In this document: piece by piece, positions 16,827 through 26,057 of the stretch | How positions within the stretch are numbered: the stretch's first letter is position 1 | How the letters are laid out: every line of letters starts with the position of its first letter | Source of the DNA: Lachnospiraceae bacterium | Lineage (GTDB): Bacteria > Bacillota > Clostridia > Lachnospirales > Lachnospiraceae | NCBI GenBank assembly: GCA_022799355.1 | Contig: JAAWOG010000029.1 | Location: 1 to 40,731 of the forward strand | Length of the DNA: 40,731 nt | Direction of reading: 5' to 3' | Program-made: the position numbers and the translations under genes | The notes under the pieces: generated by a model | The model's input: only the letters and a program-made list of their open reading frames with translations | What the model was told of the DNA's origin: nothing | The model's database searches: none

Positions 16827-19211
16827 ATGAATATTTTGCTTGTGGGAGGTCCTTCCGTATTCATAAACCGGATCATACGGAAATTTAAAAAAGAGGGACA
16901 CAAAGTTTGTCTGCTGACAGGAAATCGTTTTAATACGGGCGGGTACGAAAAGGCTTTTGAAACTTACTGTTTCCCATATGACAGCGAAAGCATAAAATCC
17001 ATTTTTGAGAGTGCGGATCCTGATGTGACAATATTTTTTGGCGCCTACGATTCAAATTTTGAGTGGGACATGGAACAGAATACATCCGTCCGTTTTACAA
17101 GCAGCCTGATGAATCTGTTGACGTTTTTCGACACTTCGGGGAAAGGACGGTTTATTTATCTTTCTTCCGATGAGGTATATGGAGGAGACTGGCCGGAGGA
17201 TATCAGGGAGGAGGAGACGGTAAAACCGGAGACGATAAAAGGGGCGGCTCTGGCACAGGGGGAAAATATCTGTTCTTACATGGGAGATTTATCGAAGAAG
17301 GACATTGTCACTCTGAGACTGCAGCATCTCTACGGGATGCCGGAAAGCGCAGGAGACTGCAATGAAACGATCACATGGTTTTGTCTGGAAACGCTGCGCG
17401 GAAAGATACTGCGGGCGGATGCGGGCAACAGATTCGCGCTGTTGTATGAATCGGACGCGGTAGAGTTTTTATATGAGGTGGCGGTCTGTGAATATCACAG
17501 GAGCAGCATTTATAATATTTCTTCCTCTGTGGAGACAAATGAGGCGGAACTTGCGGAGATTGTCTTTTCAGCCATGAAGGGCAGAGAACTTATGCCGGTG
17601 GATGACGGCTGGGGGGATGATGTCGATTGGGAAGAGAACGACGGTTGGGAGGAAGTGGCGGCGGAGAGGAGTGATCCGCGGACAGGGCGCTACGCGAAAG
17701 ATTTCAAAGCGGGGGAACCGGTCATATTAAGGAGTGCGCCGGGAGTCAGGCGCGTACTCTCCAACGAACGGTTTGTGGAAGAATTCAGAGCCGTCTTTTT
17801 CGGAAGTACGAAGAAAAATGTCAACAAAATCGCGGGAAAAATGAAGCGTTATAAAAGAAAGTTTCTGACTGGCGAAGAACTGGAGATGTCATTCTGGAAA
17901 AAGCTGCAGCAGAGAGCGGGGTGGTTTTTCAAAGCGATAATCCCTTTTTTGGAAAATATCATCTGTTTTATCTTCTTTTATCGTCTCAATCAGTATGTGG
18001 CGGGCAGTACATATTTTTCGCGGTTGGATTTCTACCTTCTGTATGTCCTTTTGTTTGCGATCGTACATGGGCAGCATCAGGCAATTTTTTCGGCCGCACT
18101 TGCGATGGGCGGGCATTTTTTCAGTCAGGCAGCAGGTGGGGAGGGATTCGCCGCAACGACGGATTACACAAATTATGTGTGGATCACGCAGCTTTTTATC
18201 GTGGGGCTGACAGTGGGCTATCAGCGGGACAATATCAGGAGCCTGCGGGATGAAATGATGGATGAGCGGATATATCTTTCAAAACAGCTTGTGGACATCA
18301 ACGATATCAACGGGAGCAACGTCCGCGTGAAGAATGCTTTGACAACACAGATCATTAATCAAAACGACAGTGTGGGAAAAATTTATAACATCACATCCAC
18401 CTTAAATAAACTGATGCCGGAAGAGATACTGTTTCAGGCAGCGACGATGTTGGGGGAACTGATGGAAAGCAGGGATGTGGCGATCTACACCGTATCGAAC
18501 GGGCAGTATGCCAGACTGTTTTCCTACACTACGCCCAAGGCGAAGAAGGGCGGAAATTCCATATGCTACCGGGAGTACGGAGCACTGTCGGAAGCCCTGA
18601 AAGACCACAGAGTATATATAAACCGTGAACTTGACGAAAGATACCCCATGATGGCGAGCGCCATCTATGACGATGAGGAAATGGAAATCATTGTCATGAT
18701 CTGGAGCATCTCCTGGGACAGAATGACTTTAGGGCAGGCAGACTATCTGGTTGTCTGCGGCTATCTGATCCAGAATGCGGTGATCCACGCGAACCGATAT
18801 CTTTCCGCTCTGCGGGATGAGCGATATGTAAAGGGATTGGAACTTCTGAAGGGTGAGGCGTTTGACGGACTGGTGCGCTCTTTCCTGCACGCGAGGGAAA
18901 AGGGGCTGACGGAATGTGTGCTGCTGGAGGTGGACATCAGGGATAAAGCGCTGCTGGATGCGGGAAAAGAACTCAGAAAAAACCTGCGGAACAATGATTA
19001 TGTGGGCATCGGGGGAGATCATAAACTGCTGGTGCTGCTTTCAAATGCAGGGCGGGCGGAAGCGGATGTGATTATGAAACGTTTTGAAGAGAAAGGATAT
19101 GTGAGCCGGATCAAAGAAGAAGAGGGAATATACTATGACGGCGGAAGAGCGGGGATTTCTGATTTTACTTATAATAAACTGCGTCATCGTGCTTCTGTAC
19201 CTGCTGTGTAA
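16827..19211 (+). CDS. pelD: PelD-like c-di-GMP receptor fused to an epimerase-like (SDR) domain
   Basis: A 794-residue protein. Residues 1-325 have the extended-SDR fold of sugar-nucleotide epimerases (YLSSDEVYG at 111-119, LRLQHLYGMP at 163-172), but the active-site Tyr and Lys positions are K138 and L142, and the glycine-rich loop is GGPSVFI, so it is probably not an active epimerase. An acidic Trp-rich linker (about 258-280) follows, then four membrane helices (about 367-466), a GAF-like domain (about 528-660) and a degenerate GGDEF domain. The c-di-GMP inhibitory-site motif RxxD is kept (R721-D724) while GGDEF is replaced by GDHKL. This layout after the SDR part is that of PelD, which activates Pel polymer synthesis on binding c-di-GMP. 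Start ATG 16827 has GAGGAGG seven bases upstream. The 3' end overlaps pelE by 77 bases. Confidence 0.85.
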   Translation: MNILLVGGPSVFINRIIRKFKKEGHKVCLLTGNRFNTGGYEKAFETYCFPYDSESIKSIFESADPDVTIFFGAYDSNFEWDMEQNTSVRFTSSLMNLLTFFDTSGKGRFIYLSSDEVYGGDWPEDIREEETVKPETIKGAALAQGENICSYMGDLSKKDIVTLRLQHLYGMPESAGDCNETITWFCLETLRGKILRADAGNRFALLYESDAVEFLYEVAVCEYHRSSIYNISSSVETNEAELAEIVFSAMKGRELMPVDDGWGDDVDWEENDGWEEVAAERSDPRTGRYAKDFKAGEPVILRSAPGVRRVLSNERFVEEFRAVFFGSTKKNVNKIAGKMKRYKRKFLTGEELEMSFWKKLQQRAGWFFKAIIPFLENIICFIFFYRLNQYVAGSTYFSRLDFYLLYVLLFAIVHGQHQAIFSAALAMGGHFFSQAAGGEGFAATTDYTNYVWITQLFIVGLTVGYQRDNIRSLRDEMMDERIYLSKQLVDINDINGSNVRVKNALTTQIINQNDSVGKIYNITSTLNKLMPEEILFQAATMLGELMESRDVAIYTVSNGQYARLFSYTTPKAKKGGNSICYREYGALSEALKDHRVYINRELDERYPMMASAIYDDEEMEIIVMIWSISWDRMTLGQADYLVVCGYLIQNAVIHANRYLSALRDERYVKGLELLKGEAFDGLVRSFLHAREKGLTECVLLEVDIRDKALLDAGKELRKNLRNNDYVGIGGDHKLLVLLSNAGRAEADVIMKRFEEKGYVSRIKEEEGIYYDGGRAGISDFTYNKLRHRASVPAV

Positions 19212-20079
19212 TTTACTGCTGCGGATTCTGCGTAAAAAGCAGTTGAGGAGTATTTTATTGAAGGCGGCGGTCATGCTGCTTTGTCCTGTTGCCGGCGTGG
19301 GATTTATGGCGCTTGGCAGCCTCTGCCATAAATTGTTTTTTTACAGAGAAGTGGATCTGGCGGATGTTGTGTTCAGCAAAGACAGAGTCAGGACAAATCT
19401 GCCGGCGATGGAGGAAAAGGAGAGCAATATTGTGCCGGTTGAGGAGGCGATGAGCATAGCGGACAAAGATAATCTGCGAAAAATGATGCTGCAGATCGTA
19501 CAGGGAGATTTAAAGCATAAACTGGCAGCTATCGCCACAGCGTTAAACAGCGATGATTCGGAGACTTCCCACTATGCGGCGTCCGCCTTGCAGAATGTGC
19601 TGGGTGAATTTCGGTTTCTGGTACAGAAAAATTATGAAGAGATAAAGGAAAGCGGGGAAAAGGCAGGGGAATCGGAAGAAGAACGCGGAAAACGCATGAA
19701 ACTCGCGGAGGAGACGCTTGATCTGATGGGCGAGGTTATGGGGAATCGTCTGCTTGTGGAGAAAGAGCAGGCTCTGTACGCGGATATCATGGAAGAGATA
19801 TGCCGGATTCTGCTTGAGGAGGAGAGCAGGCTGACGGTGAAGAGACTGGAAGTTCTGTGTCTGCAGCTTTTGTATGCCGAGAATTATGAAAAGTGCAGAG
19901 AATGGTGCAGTTTTTTCTATCTGAGGAATTTTGGGGACGCGGAGCCGTATATCTGCCGGTTAAAGCTGTATTTCGCAACCGGAGACAGGCGGAATTTTTT
20001 CAGCACCCTTGAGGAACTGCGCTCTTTGGAGGTTGACATTGACAAAGAAACGCTGGAGCTGATCAGAATATTTGTATGA
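19135..20079 (+). CDS. pelE: PelE-like membrane protein
   Basis: A 314-residue protein with two N-terminal membrane helices (about 9-31 and 42-62) and a helical cytoplasmic region rich in charged residues, matching the PelE layout (membrane pair plus TPR-like repeats). A short segment DNLRKMMLQIVQGD (about 112-125) is followed by a conserved-looking helical array. PelE binds PelD/PelF in the Pel synthase complex of Pseudomonas. AGAGGG lies eight bases before the ATG, inside the pelD frame. The identification rests on topology, length and its place between pelD and pelF rather than on strong motifs. Confidence 0.75.
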   Translation: MTAEERGFLILLIINCVIVLLYLLCNLLLRILRKKQLRSILLKAAVMLLCPVAGVGFMALGSLCHKLFFYREVDLADVVFSKDRVRTNLPAMEEKESNIVPVEEAMSIADKDNLRKMMLQIVQGDLKHKLAAIATALNSDDSETSHYAASALQNVLGEFRFLVQKNYEEIKESGEKAGESEEERGKRMKLAEETLDLMGEVMGNRLLVEKEQALYADIMEEICRILLEEESRLTVKRLEVLCLQLLYAENYEKCREWCSFFYLRNFGDAEPYICRLKLYFATGDRRNFFSTLEELRSLEVDIDKETLELIRIFV

Positions 20080-20091
20080 CGGAGGAGAGAG

Positions 20092-21909
20092 TTGTTAACA
20101 CACAGGAAGTTGTTCAGTATGCTGCTGATGATGGCAGTGCCGCTCATATTGTTTATGTTTATCTGGGTTTATCAGGACAGCGTAAATGACTATGATATAA
20201 ACGAATATGCGGAGCGAAGCGTGATCGGTATCTCAAAACCTCAAAACGGGGAGGAGGGAGAGAGGCATACGGCTCAGGATACGCTGATCAGTAATCCGGC
20301 GCTGCGGGATACGGTGTTCATCGGAGAAAGAGAGAGCGATATGGGAGGTGTCGTGGAACAGTGGTGTCTGTATGCCGGACGTTCTTTTCGCTGTTATGCC
20401 ACACTTGCCGAATACTTCTCCGTGCCGGATGAAAACGCGAAAGTGATCTGCGTTGCGCCGGAGAGTTTATCTTTTCCGGCGGATGAGCAGCTGTTGGATG
20501 AACTGGCGCTGCGGGATATCGTGGTTATTTTCGGTGAACTGCCCGCTTCGGAGGTTGTGGAGAGTATACCCTCCCTCAGAGAATTGCTGGGAGTCGAGGG
20601 TGTTTCCTCTTACAGAACAGCGCTGAAGGGAATCTACCTGTACAAAGGATTTTTGCTGGGGGGAGAGAAACTCTATATGGATGGCGAGGGGGATGCCGAA
20701 TGGGAACTTGATTTGAGTATTTCCTGGTATCATCTTGGGGACCGGACAGATGTATATATGGCGGGGATTGCGGAGGAGGAACAGAGTACCAGACAGAAAC
20801 AGTGGCCTCCCATCCTGTGGAAAAATGTGGAGGGAAACGCCACCGTATTTGCGGTCAACGGAAACTATCTGAGGGATGAGACCGGACTGGGATTTCTGGA
20901 GGGGATGATGGCTAAAAGCGATACGTATCTGCTGTATCCCGTAGTCAATGCCCAAAATATAACAGTTGCGGATTATCCGGGCTTCACGGCGGAAAATGAG
21001 GAAAAACTGCAGGCAATCTATGGTGCTTCCTACAGGATGATCCTCCAGAATATCATCTGGCCAAACCTGGTGTCCTTCTCCGACCAGATGGGCTTTCGCC
21101 TGACTTGTTTTATGACGCCTCAGCATTTATATCTGGATGGGATGGAGCCGGATATGGGGGAAGAACTGCTCTATTATCTGCGCCAGTTAAAAGTGCGGCA
21201 GGGGGAGATGGGATGGTCCGCAGGCAGTAAAGACGGCCTTTCAGTGGAGGAAAAATGGAGCCGTGACAACCTGTTTTTCGGGGAGGCGGGGAGCAGCTAC
21301 GCTTACACGGCCGCCTATGTGCCTGAGCAAAACCGTCAGGAATTTGAAGAACTTGCGGCGAAAGGAGCGTTTCCCGACTTACGGACCGTGACCGGAGCCA
21401 ATAAGGAAGATGCGTTTCTGTTTTCTTTTGTATCGGAGAATATCATCAGCCAGGAGATCACCCACAGGGCGGATCAATACAATTTTCGGGATGATCTGAG
21501 AAACCGGAGCCTTCAGACCGCCCTTGGCTACACCAACATTTTAATGGAACTGGAATGTGTTACATGGCCGGAGACGGAGGATGAGAGATGGGAGAACTAT
21601 TCAAAAAAAGTTCTGGGAAATATCACAACATGGTGGAAGGACTATGGCGGATTTGAAAAAACGACGCTGACGGAGAGCGCCTGCCGCGTGAGAAAGCTTC
21701 TTGCAGTGGACTATGAAAACGGACGCCTGGGGGATGAGATCATATTGCGCTTATACAACAGACAGGGGGATGCCTATTTTCTGCTGCGGACACACGACAA
21801 GGATGTGGGTGCCGTGAACGGCGGAACGTTTTCACGGATAGAGGAGAATGCGTGGCTGATCACGGCGCAGGAGGACGAGGTGAAGATCAGCCTGGTAAAT
21901 GCGTGGTAG
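20092..21909 (+). CDS. Membrane-anchored deacetylase-like protein (PelA deacetylase-domain relative)
   Basis: A 605-residue protein with one N-terminal membrane helix (about 8-26) and a large outside region. Residues about 75-260 look like a Rossmann/flavodoxin-like domain; residues about 285-520 resemble the CE4-type deacetylase domain of PelA/DUF2194 proteins (YPVVNA, then VADYP with D294 where DD is expected). The expected metal-binding H-x3-H is not visible: the corresponding segment is EMGWSAGSKDG (372-382). A beta-rich tail follows. It is probably a non-catalytic or diverged deacetylase. Start TTG 20092 follows GGAGGAGAG by about four bases; ATG 20119 is an alternative. It lies 12 bases after pelE, the place of the pelA deacetylase gene in Gram-positive pel operons. 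Confidence 0.65.
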   Translation: MLTHRKLFSMLLMMAVPLILFMFIWVYQDSVNDYDINEYAERSVIGISKPQNGEEGERHTAQDTLISNPALRDTVFIGERESDMGGVVEQWCLYAGRSFRCYATLAEYFSVPDENAKVICVAPESLSFPADEQLLDELALRDIVVIFGELPASEVVESIPSLRELLGVEGVSSYRTALKGIYLYKGFLLGGEKLYMDGEGDAEWELDLSISWYHLGDRTDVYMAGIAEEEQSTRQKQWPPILWKNVEGNATVFAVNGNYLRDETGLGFLEGMMAKSDTYLLYPVVNAQNITVADYPGFTAENEEKLQAIYGASYRMILQNIIWPNLVSFSDQMGFRLTCFMTPQHLYLDGMEPDMGEELLYYLRQLKVRQGEMGWSAGSKDGLSVEEKWSRDNLFFGEAGSSYAYTAAYVPEQNRQEFEELAAKGAFPDLRTVTGANKEDAFLFSFVSENIISQEITHRADQYNFRDDLRNRSLQTALGYTNILMELECVTWPETEDERWENYSKKVLGNITTWWKDYGGFEKTTLTESACRVRKLLAVDYENGRLGDEIILRLYNRQGDAYFLLRTHDKDVGAVNGGTFSRIEENAWLITAQEDEVKISLVNAW

Positions 21910-21942
21910 CGCTCCGGGTGCCGGAGAATGAGAGGTGGCGTT

Positions 21943-23409
21943 TTGAAAGTATGCGTTGTTTCAGAGGGGTGTTATCCCTATGTGGTGGGAGGTGTATCCA
22001 GTTGGATTCACAGTATTATACAATTGTTTCCCAATCTGGAATTTATACTGGTCAATATTGTTTCGGACAGAGAGCAGAGAGGGAAGTTTGTCTATGATCT
22101 GCCGGGAAACGTAACAAAAGTATATGAAGTATATTTGCAGGATGTAGATTGGTGCAGGTCTCCGGGAAAGAAAAAACGTCGTTTTCGCCTGAAGAAAAAT
22201 GAGAGAAAGGCGCTGCGCAGCCTTATGCTGGATCAGGATGTGGAATGGGATACGCTGTTTCATATGTTTCAGGAGCCGGCACTCTCCATAAATGACCTGT
22301 TGATGGGAAAAGATTTCTTCGAGATTGCGATAGAGGTCTACAAAAGACGATATATGCAGATTATGTTTTCTGATTTTCTGTGGACGCTGCGCTCCATGTA
22401 TGTGCCGCTTTTTCTGGTGATGAGACAGAAAGTTCCGAAGGCGGACCTGTATCACTGCGTAGCGACCGGATATGCGGGGATTATCGGCAGCATGGGAGTG
22501 CACTTTCACAGAAGCAGGCTGCTTTTGTCGGAACATGGGATCTATACCAGGGAGAGGGAGGAAGAACTGATACGCGCCAAATGGCTCGATAATCTCTACA
22601 AAAATATCTGGATAGAACAGTTCAAAAAGATGTCGAATCTCGCTTATGAGCGGGCGGATATCGTGACAAGTCTGTATGACAGGGCGAGACAACTGCAGAT
22701 TGAGCTGGGCTGTCCCAGGGAGAAGGCAAGGGTGGTTCCGAACGGAATTGACGCGAAAAGGCTTGAAAGGCTTCCGGGAAAGAGCGCGGAGGAGGAAAAG
22801 ATGGTCTATATCGGGGCGATCCTGCGCGTTACGCGTATCAAGGACGTAAAGACATTGCTGGGAGCGTTCGCGTGTGCCAGGAAGGAGGTGCACAACCTGA
22901 AACTTTGGATTATGGGCTCCCTGACAGAGGAAGCGGAATATGCGGAAGAGTGCATGGAATTTATGCGGATGCTGAGACTGGAGGATGTGGTTTTTACGGG
23001 ATCGGTGGATATAAGGGAGTATCTGGGGAAGATGGATTTTACAATTCTGACGAGTATCAGCGAAGGCCAGCCTTTGACAGTGCTTGAGAGTTATGCGGCG
23101 GGAAAGCCGGTGATCGCTACTGATGTGGGCAGCTGCAGGGAACTGATCTATGGGGAGAAGGGGGATTCATTTGGAAGCGCGGGAATACTGACACATATCA
23201 TGAACCAACAGGAAATCGCACAGGCAATGATAGAACTGGCGCGCAATCCGGAGAAGAGAACGGAGATGGGACGATGCGGGTATTACCGTATGAAAGCAAA
23301 TTACGAGATCGGAAAAATGCAGAATGCGTACAGAAATCTCTATCGGGAATTGTGTGAGGATCAGTATCTTACCTGGCAGGAAGAAGATTTTGTAATGGAA
23401 AGGACATAA
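21943..23409 (+). CDS. pelF: PelF-like GT4 glycosyltransferase
   Basis: A 488-residue GT-B glycosyltransferase of family GT4. The N terminus has the PelF signature CVVSEGCYPYVVGGVSSW (4-21), and the C-terminal donor site has the E-x7-E motif (E374 to E382, EGQPLTVLE). In Pel systems PelF is the cytoplasmic polymerase; the reported donor is a UDP-N-acetylhexosamine. I chose TTG 21943, which puts the family's conserved start directly after the first codon and has AGAGGTGG upstream; ATG 21928 is in frame but has GGAG too close. It is followed six bases later by pelG. Confidence 0.92.
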   Translation: MKVCVVSEGCYPYVVGGVSSWIHSIIQLFPNLEFILVNIVSDREQRGKFVYDLPGNVTKVYEVYLQDVDWCRSPGKKKRRFRLKKNERKALRSLMLDQDVEWDTLFHMFQEPALSINDLLMGKDFFEIAIEVYKRRYMQIMFSDFLWTLRSMYVPLFLVMRQKVPKADLYHCVATGYAGIIGSMGVHFHRSRLLLSEHGIYTREREEELIRAKWLDNLYKNIWIEQFKKMSNLAYERADIVTSLYDRARQLQIELGCPREKARVVPNGIDAKRLERLPGKSAEEEKMVYIGAILRVTRIKDVKTLLGAFACARKEVHNLKLWIMGSLTEEAEYAEECMEFMRMLRLEDVVFTGSVDIREYLGKMDFTILTSISEGQPLTVLESYAAGKPVIATDVGSCRELIYGEKGDSFGSAGILTHIMNQQEIAQAMIELARNPEKRTEMGRCGYYRMKANYEIGKMQNAYRNLYRELCEDQYLTWQEEDFVMERT

Positions 23410-23415
23410 AAAGGA

Positions 23416-24891
23416 ATGGCGGGGATAGGCGTCAGGCTGAACAGAATCTATGAAAAAAATACAATAGCCAGCAATCTGTACGGATTTTTATACAGCACGA
23501 TCGTTACGATAGCCCCCATGCTCGTCGTGTTTATCGCGGTGGTGCTCATGCAGTTTTTGCTGAAGTTTTCCGATGCGAGTTATCTGTCGAGAGAGCTCTA
23601 TTCCTGTACGGTGCTTTATATTTTTATCTTCGCGTTTTTGACAACGGCACCCTTCAATCCGGTGATCTCCCGTTATATGTCGGATGTGATCTATGAAGAA
23701 AAAATGGAGGACATTCTTCCCTGTTTTTATCTCGGGCTTTTTATGGTCACGGCGCTCGGGGCTCTTGCGGGCGTTCCTTTCTGTCTGCGCGAGCATTTTG
23801 TGGGGGAGGTTCCGGTCTATTATGTGTTTACAGGGTTTTTCGGTTATATCAGCCTGATTATGGTAGTATACTGTATGACCTATCTGTCGATCAGCAAGGA
23901 CTATGCGCGTATCTCCCTGCTGTTTTTTATCGGTATGTTTCTGACAGTGGTGCTTTCTCTGGTATTTTGCTATATTTTCGGGATGGAAAGCACCTACAGC
24001 GCATTGCTTGCGCTGGTGATCGGCTTTTTTGTCATTGCGGTGCTGGAATACGGCCAGGTAAAGCAGTTTTTTCCGCAAAACAGCGGTCACTACCGCCGGA
24101 TACTGCGCTATTACAGAAAATACTGGCAGCTGCCCCTGGTAAATTTTCTCTATGTACTGGGGCTGTATGTCCACAATTTCGTGTTCTGGACTACGGATAT
24201 ACGGAATGTTGTAGTGAAAACTTTTGTCTGCGCGGAGCCCTACGATGCGGCGACATGTATTGCCATGTTTACCAACATAGCCTCGTCCGTCATTTTCATC
24301 TCCCGCATGGAGATGAGGTTCCGTTTCCGCTATAAAGCCTATACGGAGGCGGTGATCGGAGGAAGGTGGAGCGATATTGAGACTGCCAAAATCAGGATGT
24401 TCCGGCAGCTTTCGGAGGAACTGGTCAATCTGGTTCGGATTCAGTTTATCATATCGGCAGTTCTCTATTTCCCGATTGTGATTCTGATGCCGCACATCGG
24501 ATACGGCGGTCTGGCGCTGGAATTTTATCATTGTCTGGCGGCAGGATATTTTCCGCTGTTTATCATGTATGCCGTCATCCTGTTTCTCTATTATTTTGAG
24601 GAACTGACAGGAGCTCTGCTCAGTGCCGCTTCGTTTGTCGCGGTCGTTTTTGCCGGCACGGTGATTGCAACCCGCCTGCCTTATCTCTGGGGAGGGATCG
24701 GTGTCTTCGCGGGATCCGTGACCGGTTTCCTGGTTGCCTGTTTCCGGCTGCGGAAACTGGAGAGGGAGCTGGATGCGCATGTATTCTGTGCGGGAGTCGT
24801 TCTGAAACGCGGAGTCGGCAAAATGCCCTCCTCAGAGGTGTTTGACCGCTATACGGGAAAAAATGAGACAGTGATTACTTATAAAAAATAA
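23416..24891 (+). CDS. pelG: PelG-like polysaccharide transporter
   Basis: A 491-residue polytopic membrane protein with about twelve helices and the characteristic PelG N terminus (AGIGVRLNRIYEKNT, then SNLYGF and a first helix). PelG belongs to the MOP/Wzx-like flippase superfamily and is proposed to carry the growing Pel polymer across the membrane with PelD, PelE and PelF. The ATG is only six bases after the pelF stop, with AAAAGGA immediately before it, so translation is probably coupled. Length agrees with PelG (about 450-490 residues). Confidence 0.93.
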   Translation: MAGIGVRLNRIYEKNTIASNLYGFLYSTIVTIAPMLVVFIAVVLMQFLLKFSDASYLSRELYSCTVLYIFIFAFLTTAPFNPVISRYMSDVIYEEKMEDILPCFYLGLFMVTALGALAGVPFCLREHFVGEVPVYYVFTGFFGYISLIMVVYCMTYLSISKDYARISLLFFIGMFLTVVLSLVFCYIFGMESTYSALLALVIGFFVIAVLEYGQVKQFFPQNSGHYRRILRYYRKYWQLPLVNFLYVLGLYVHNFVFWTTDIRNVVVKTFVCAEPYDAATCIAMFTNIASSVIFISRMEMRFRFRYKAYTEAVIGGRWSDIETAKIRMFRQLSEELVNLVRIQFIISAVLYFPIVILMPHIGYGGLALEFYHCLAAGYFPLFIMYAVILFLYYFEELTGALLSAASFVAVVFAGTVIATRLPYLWGGIGVFAGSVTGFLVACFRLRKLERELDAHVFCAGVVLKRGVGKMPSSEVFDRYTGKNETVITYKK

Positions 24892-24912
24892 AGAAATTAC
24901 GGGGTGCTGAAA

Positions 24913-26016
24913 ATGGCGATGGAAACGGTTCTCTTTCCGGTATTGGCAGGTATCGGCATAGGGCTGCTGACTGTGTCAGTACTGGCACTGGCACATAAAA
25001 AAATAACGGAAACGCTTTCTCTGATATGGGGCTTGTTTGCTTTTCTTTTGCTGCTGGCTGGCTTTTTCGCGGGGCGTTTGGAGCGGGCAGGGTATTTAAG
25101 CAGCCGCGGTGTACTTTTTTCTTTGTACGGTATTCCCGGCATTGTGCTCGCCGCCTGTTTCATCAGCGCGCGGATATCCTGTCTGATTTGCAGAATGAGG
25201 GAGGCATCCATGCAGATATCGCTCATAAAGCTGGAGGAAGAGATTTCGGGAAAAGAGACGGAGCGCGGGGAGAGAAAAAACCTGCTTCTGATTATGCCGG
25301 CATACAATGAGGAGAAAAATATCAGGCGGCTTCTGTATCAGATAGAGGAGGCAAAAGTCAGGAGATTTGCGGATATTCTGGTGATCGACGACGCCTCTTC
25401 GGACAGAACCGCCCGGATAGCGGAGGGGATGGGGTGTCTTTGCGTGAAGTGCATTCTCCACCAGGGGTATGCCGGAGCGCTCCGGACCGGCTACAAATAT
25501 GCTGTCGACAAGGGATATTCCTACGTGATCCAACTTGACGCGGACGGTCAGCACGATGTGTGCAATATTGAGGTACTGTACCGGGCGCTTTGTACAAAGG
25601 AAGACGGGCAGATGCCGGACATCGTGCTGGGATCACGCTTTCTGCCGGGGAGCCGTTCCTTTTCGATCCCGGCAGCCAAAATGTTTGCCATCAACATATT
25701 CCGCCTGATCCTTCGGATGATAACCGGACAGCAGATCACCGATCCGACCACCGGACTGCAGGGGCTTTCCGCCAGGGTGATATCTTTCTATGCCTGCCAC
25801 GGCGGTTTCAACAGTGTCTATCCGGATGCCAATACGATCCTGCAGATGCTGCTTCGCGGATATCGGGTGCGGGAGGTACCGGCGGTCATGCATGCGCGGA
25901 AAGAAGGAAAAAGCATTCACACAGGGTTAAAGCCTTTTGTCTATATGCTGCGCATGATATTTTCCATATCTGCCGTGTATATCAGGGAGAGGCTGTTCAG
26001 AAGCTGTGCGGAGTAA
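24913..26016 (+). CDS. DUF2304 membrane domain fused to a GT2 glycosyltransferase
   Basis: A 367-residue protein. Residues 1-110 carry three membrane helices and a charged tail in the pattern of DUF2304 (the segment HKKITETLSLIWG is typical). Residues about 118-330 are a DPM1-like GT2 domain: MPAYNEEKNI, VIDDASSDRT, donor/metal motif QLDADGQHD and the acceptor-side stretch DPTTGLQG. DUF2304 proteins usually sit next to such transferases; here they are joined. It probably makes a polyprenyl-phosphate sugar that feeds the GT-C-like enzyme next door. ATG 24913 with GGGGTG seven bases upstream is preferred over GTG 24904. Confidence 0.85.
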   Translation: MAMETVLFPVLAGIGIGLLTVSVLALAHKKITETLSLIWGLFAFLLLLAGFFAGRLERAGYLSSRGVLFSLYGIPGIVLAACFISARISCLICRMREASMQISLIKLEEEISGKETERGERKNLLLIMPAYNEEKNIRRLLYQIEEAKVRRFADILVIDDASSDRTARIAEGMGCLCVKCILHQGYAGALRTGYKYAVDKGYSYVIQLDADGQHDVCNIEVLYRALCTKEDGQMPDIVLGSRFLPGSRSFSIPAAKMFAINIFRLILRMITGQQITDPTTGLQGLSARVISFYACHGGFNSVYPDANTILQMLLRGYRVREVPAVMHARKEGKSIHTGLKPFVYMLRMIFSISAVYIRERLFRSCAE

Positions 26017-26057
26017 GGAAGAAGGACTGAGAAAAAAATGTCACGGAGGAGAAATGT

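Noticed and set aside
21961-22893. 310-codon minus-strand frame opposite pelF
   Set aside because: Shadow of a conserved GT4 gene.
23488-24780. 430-codon minus-strand frame opposite pelG
   Set aside because: Rich in His, Gln, Arg and Asp in a pattern typical of the antisense of a membrane-protein gene; no family features and no ribosome site.
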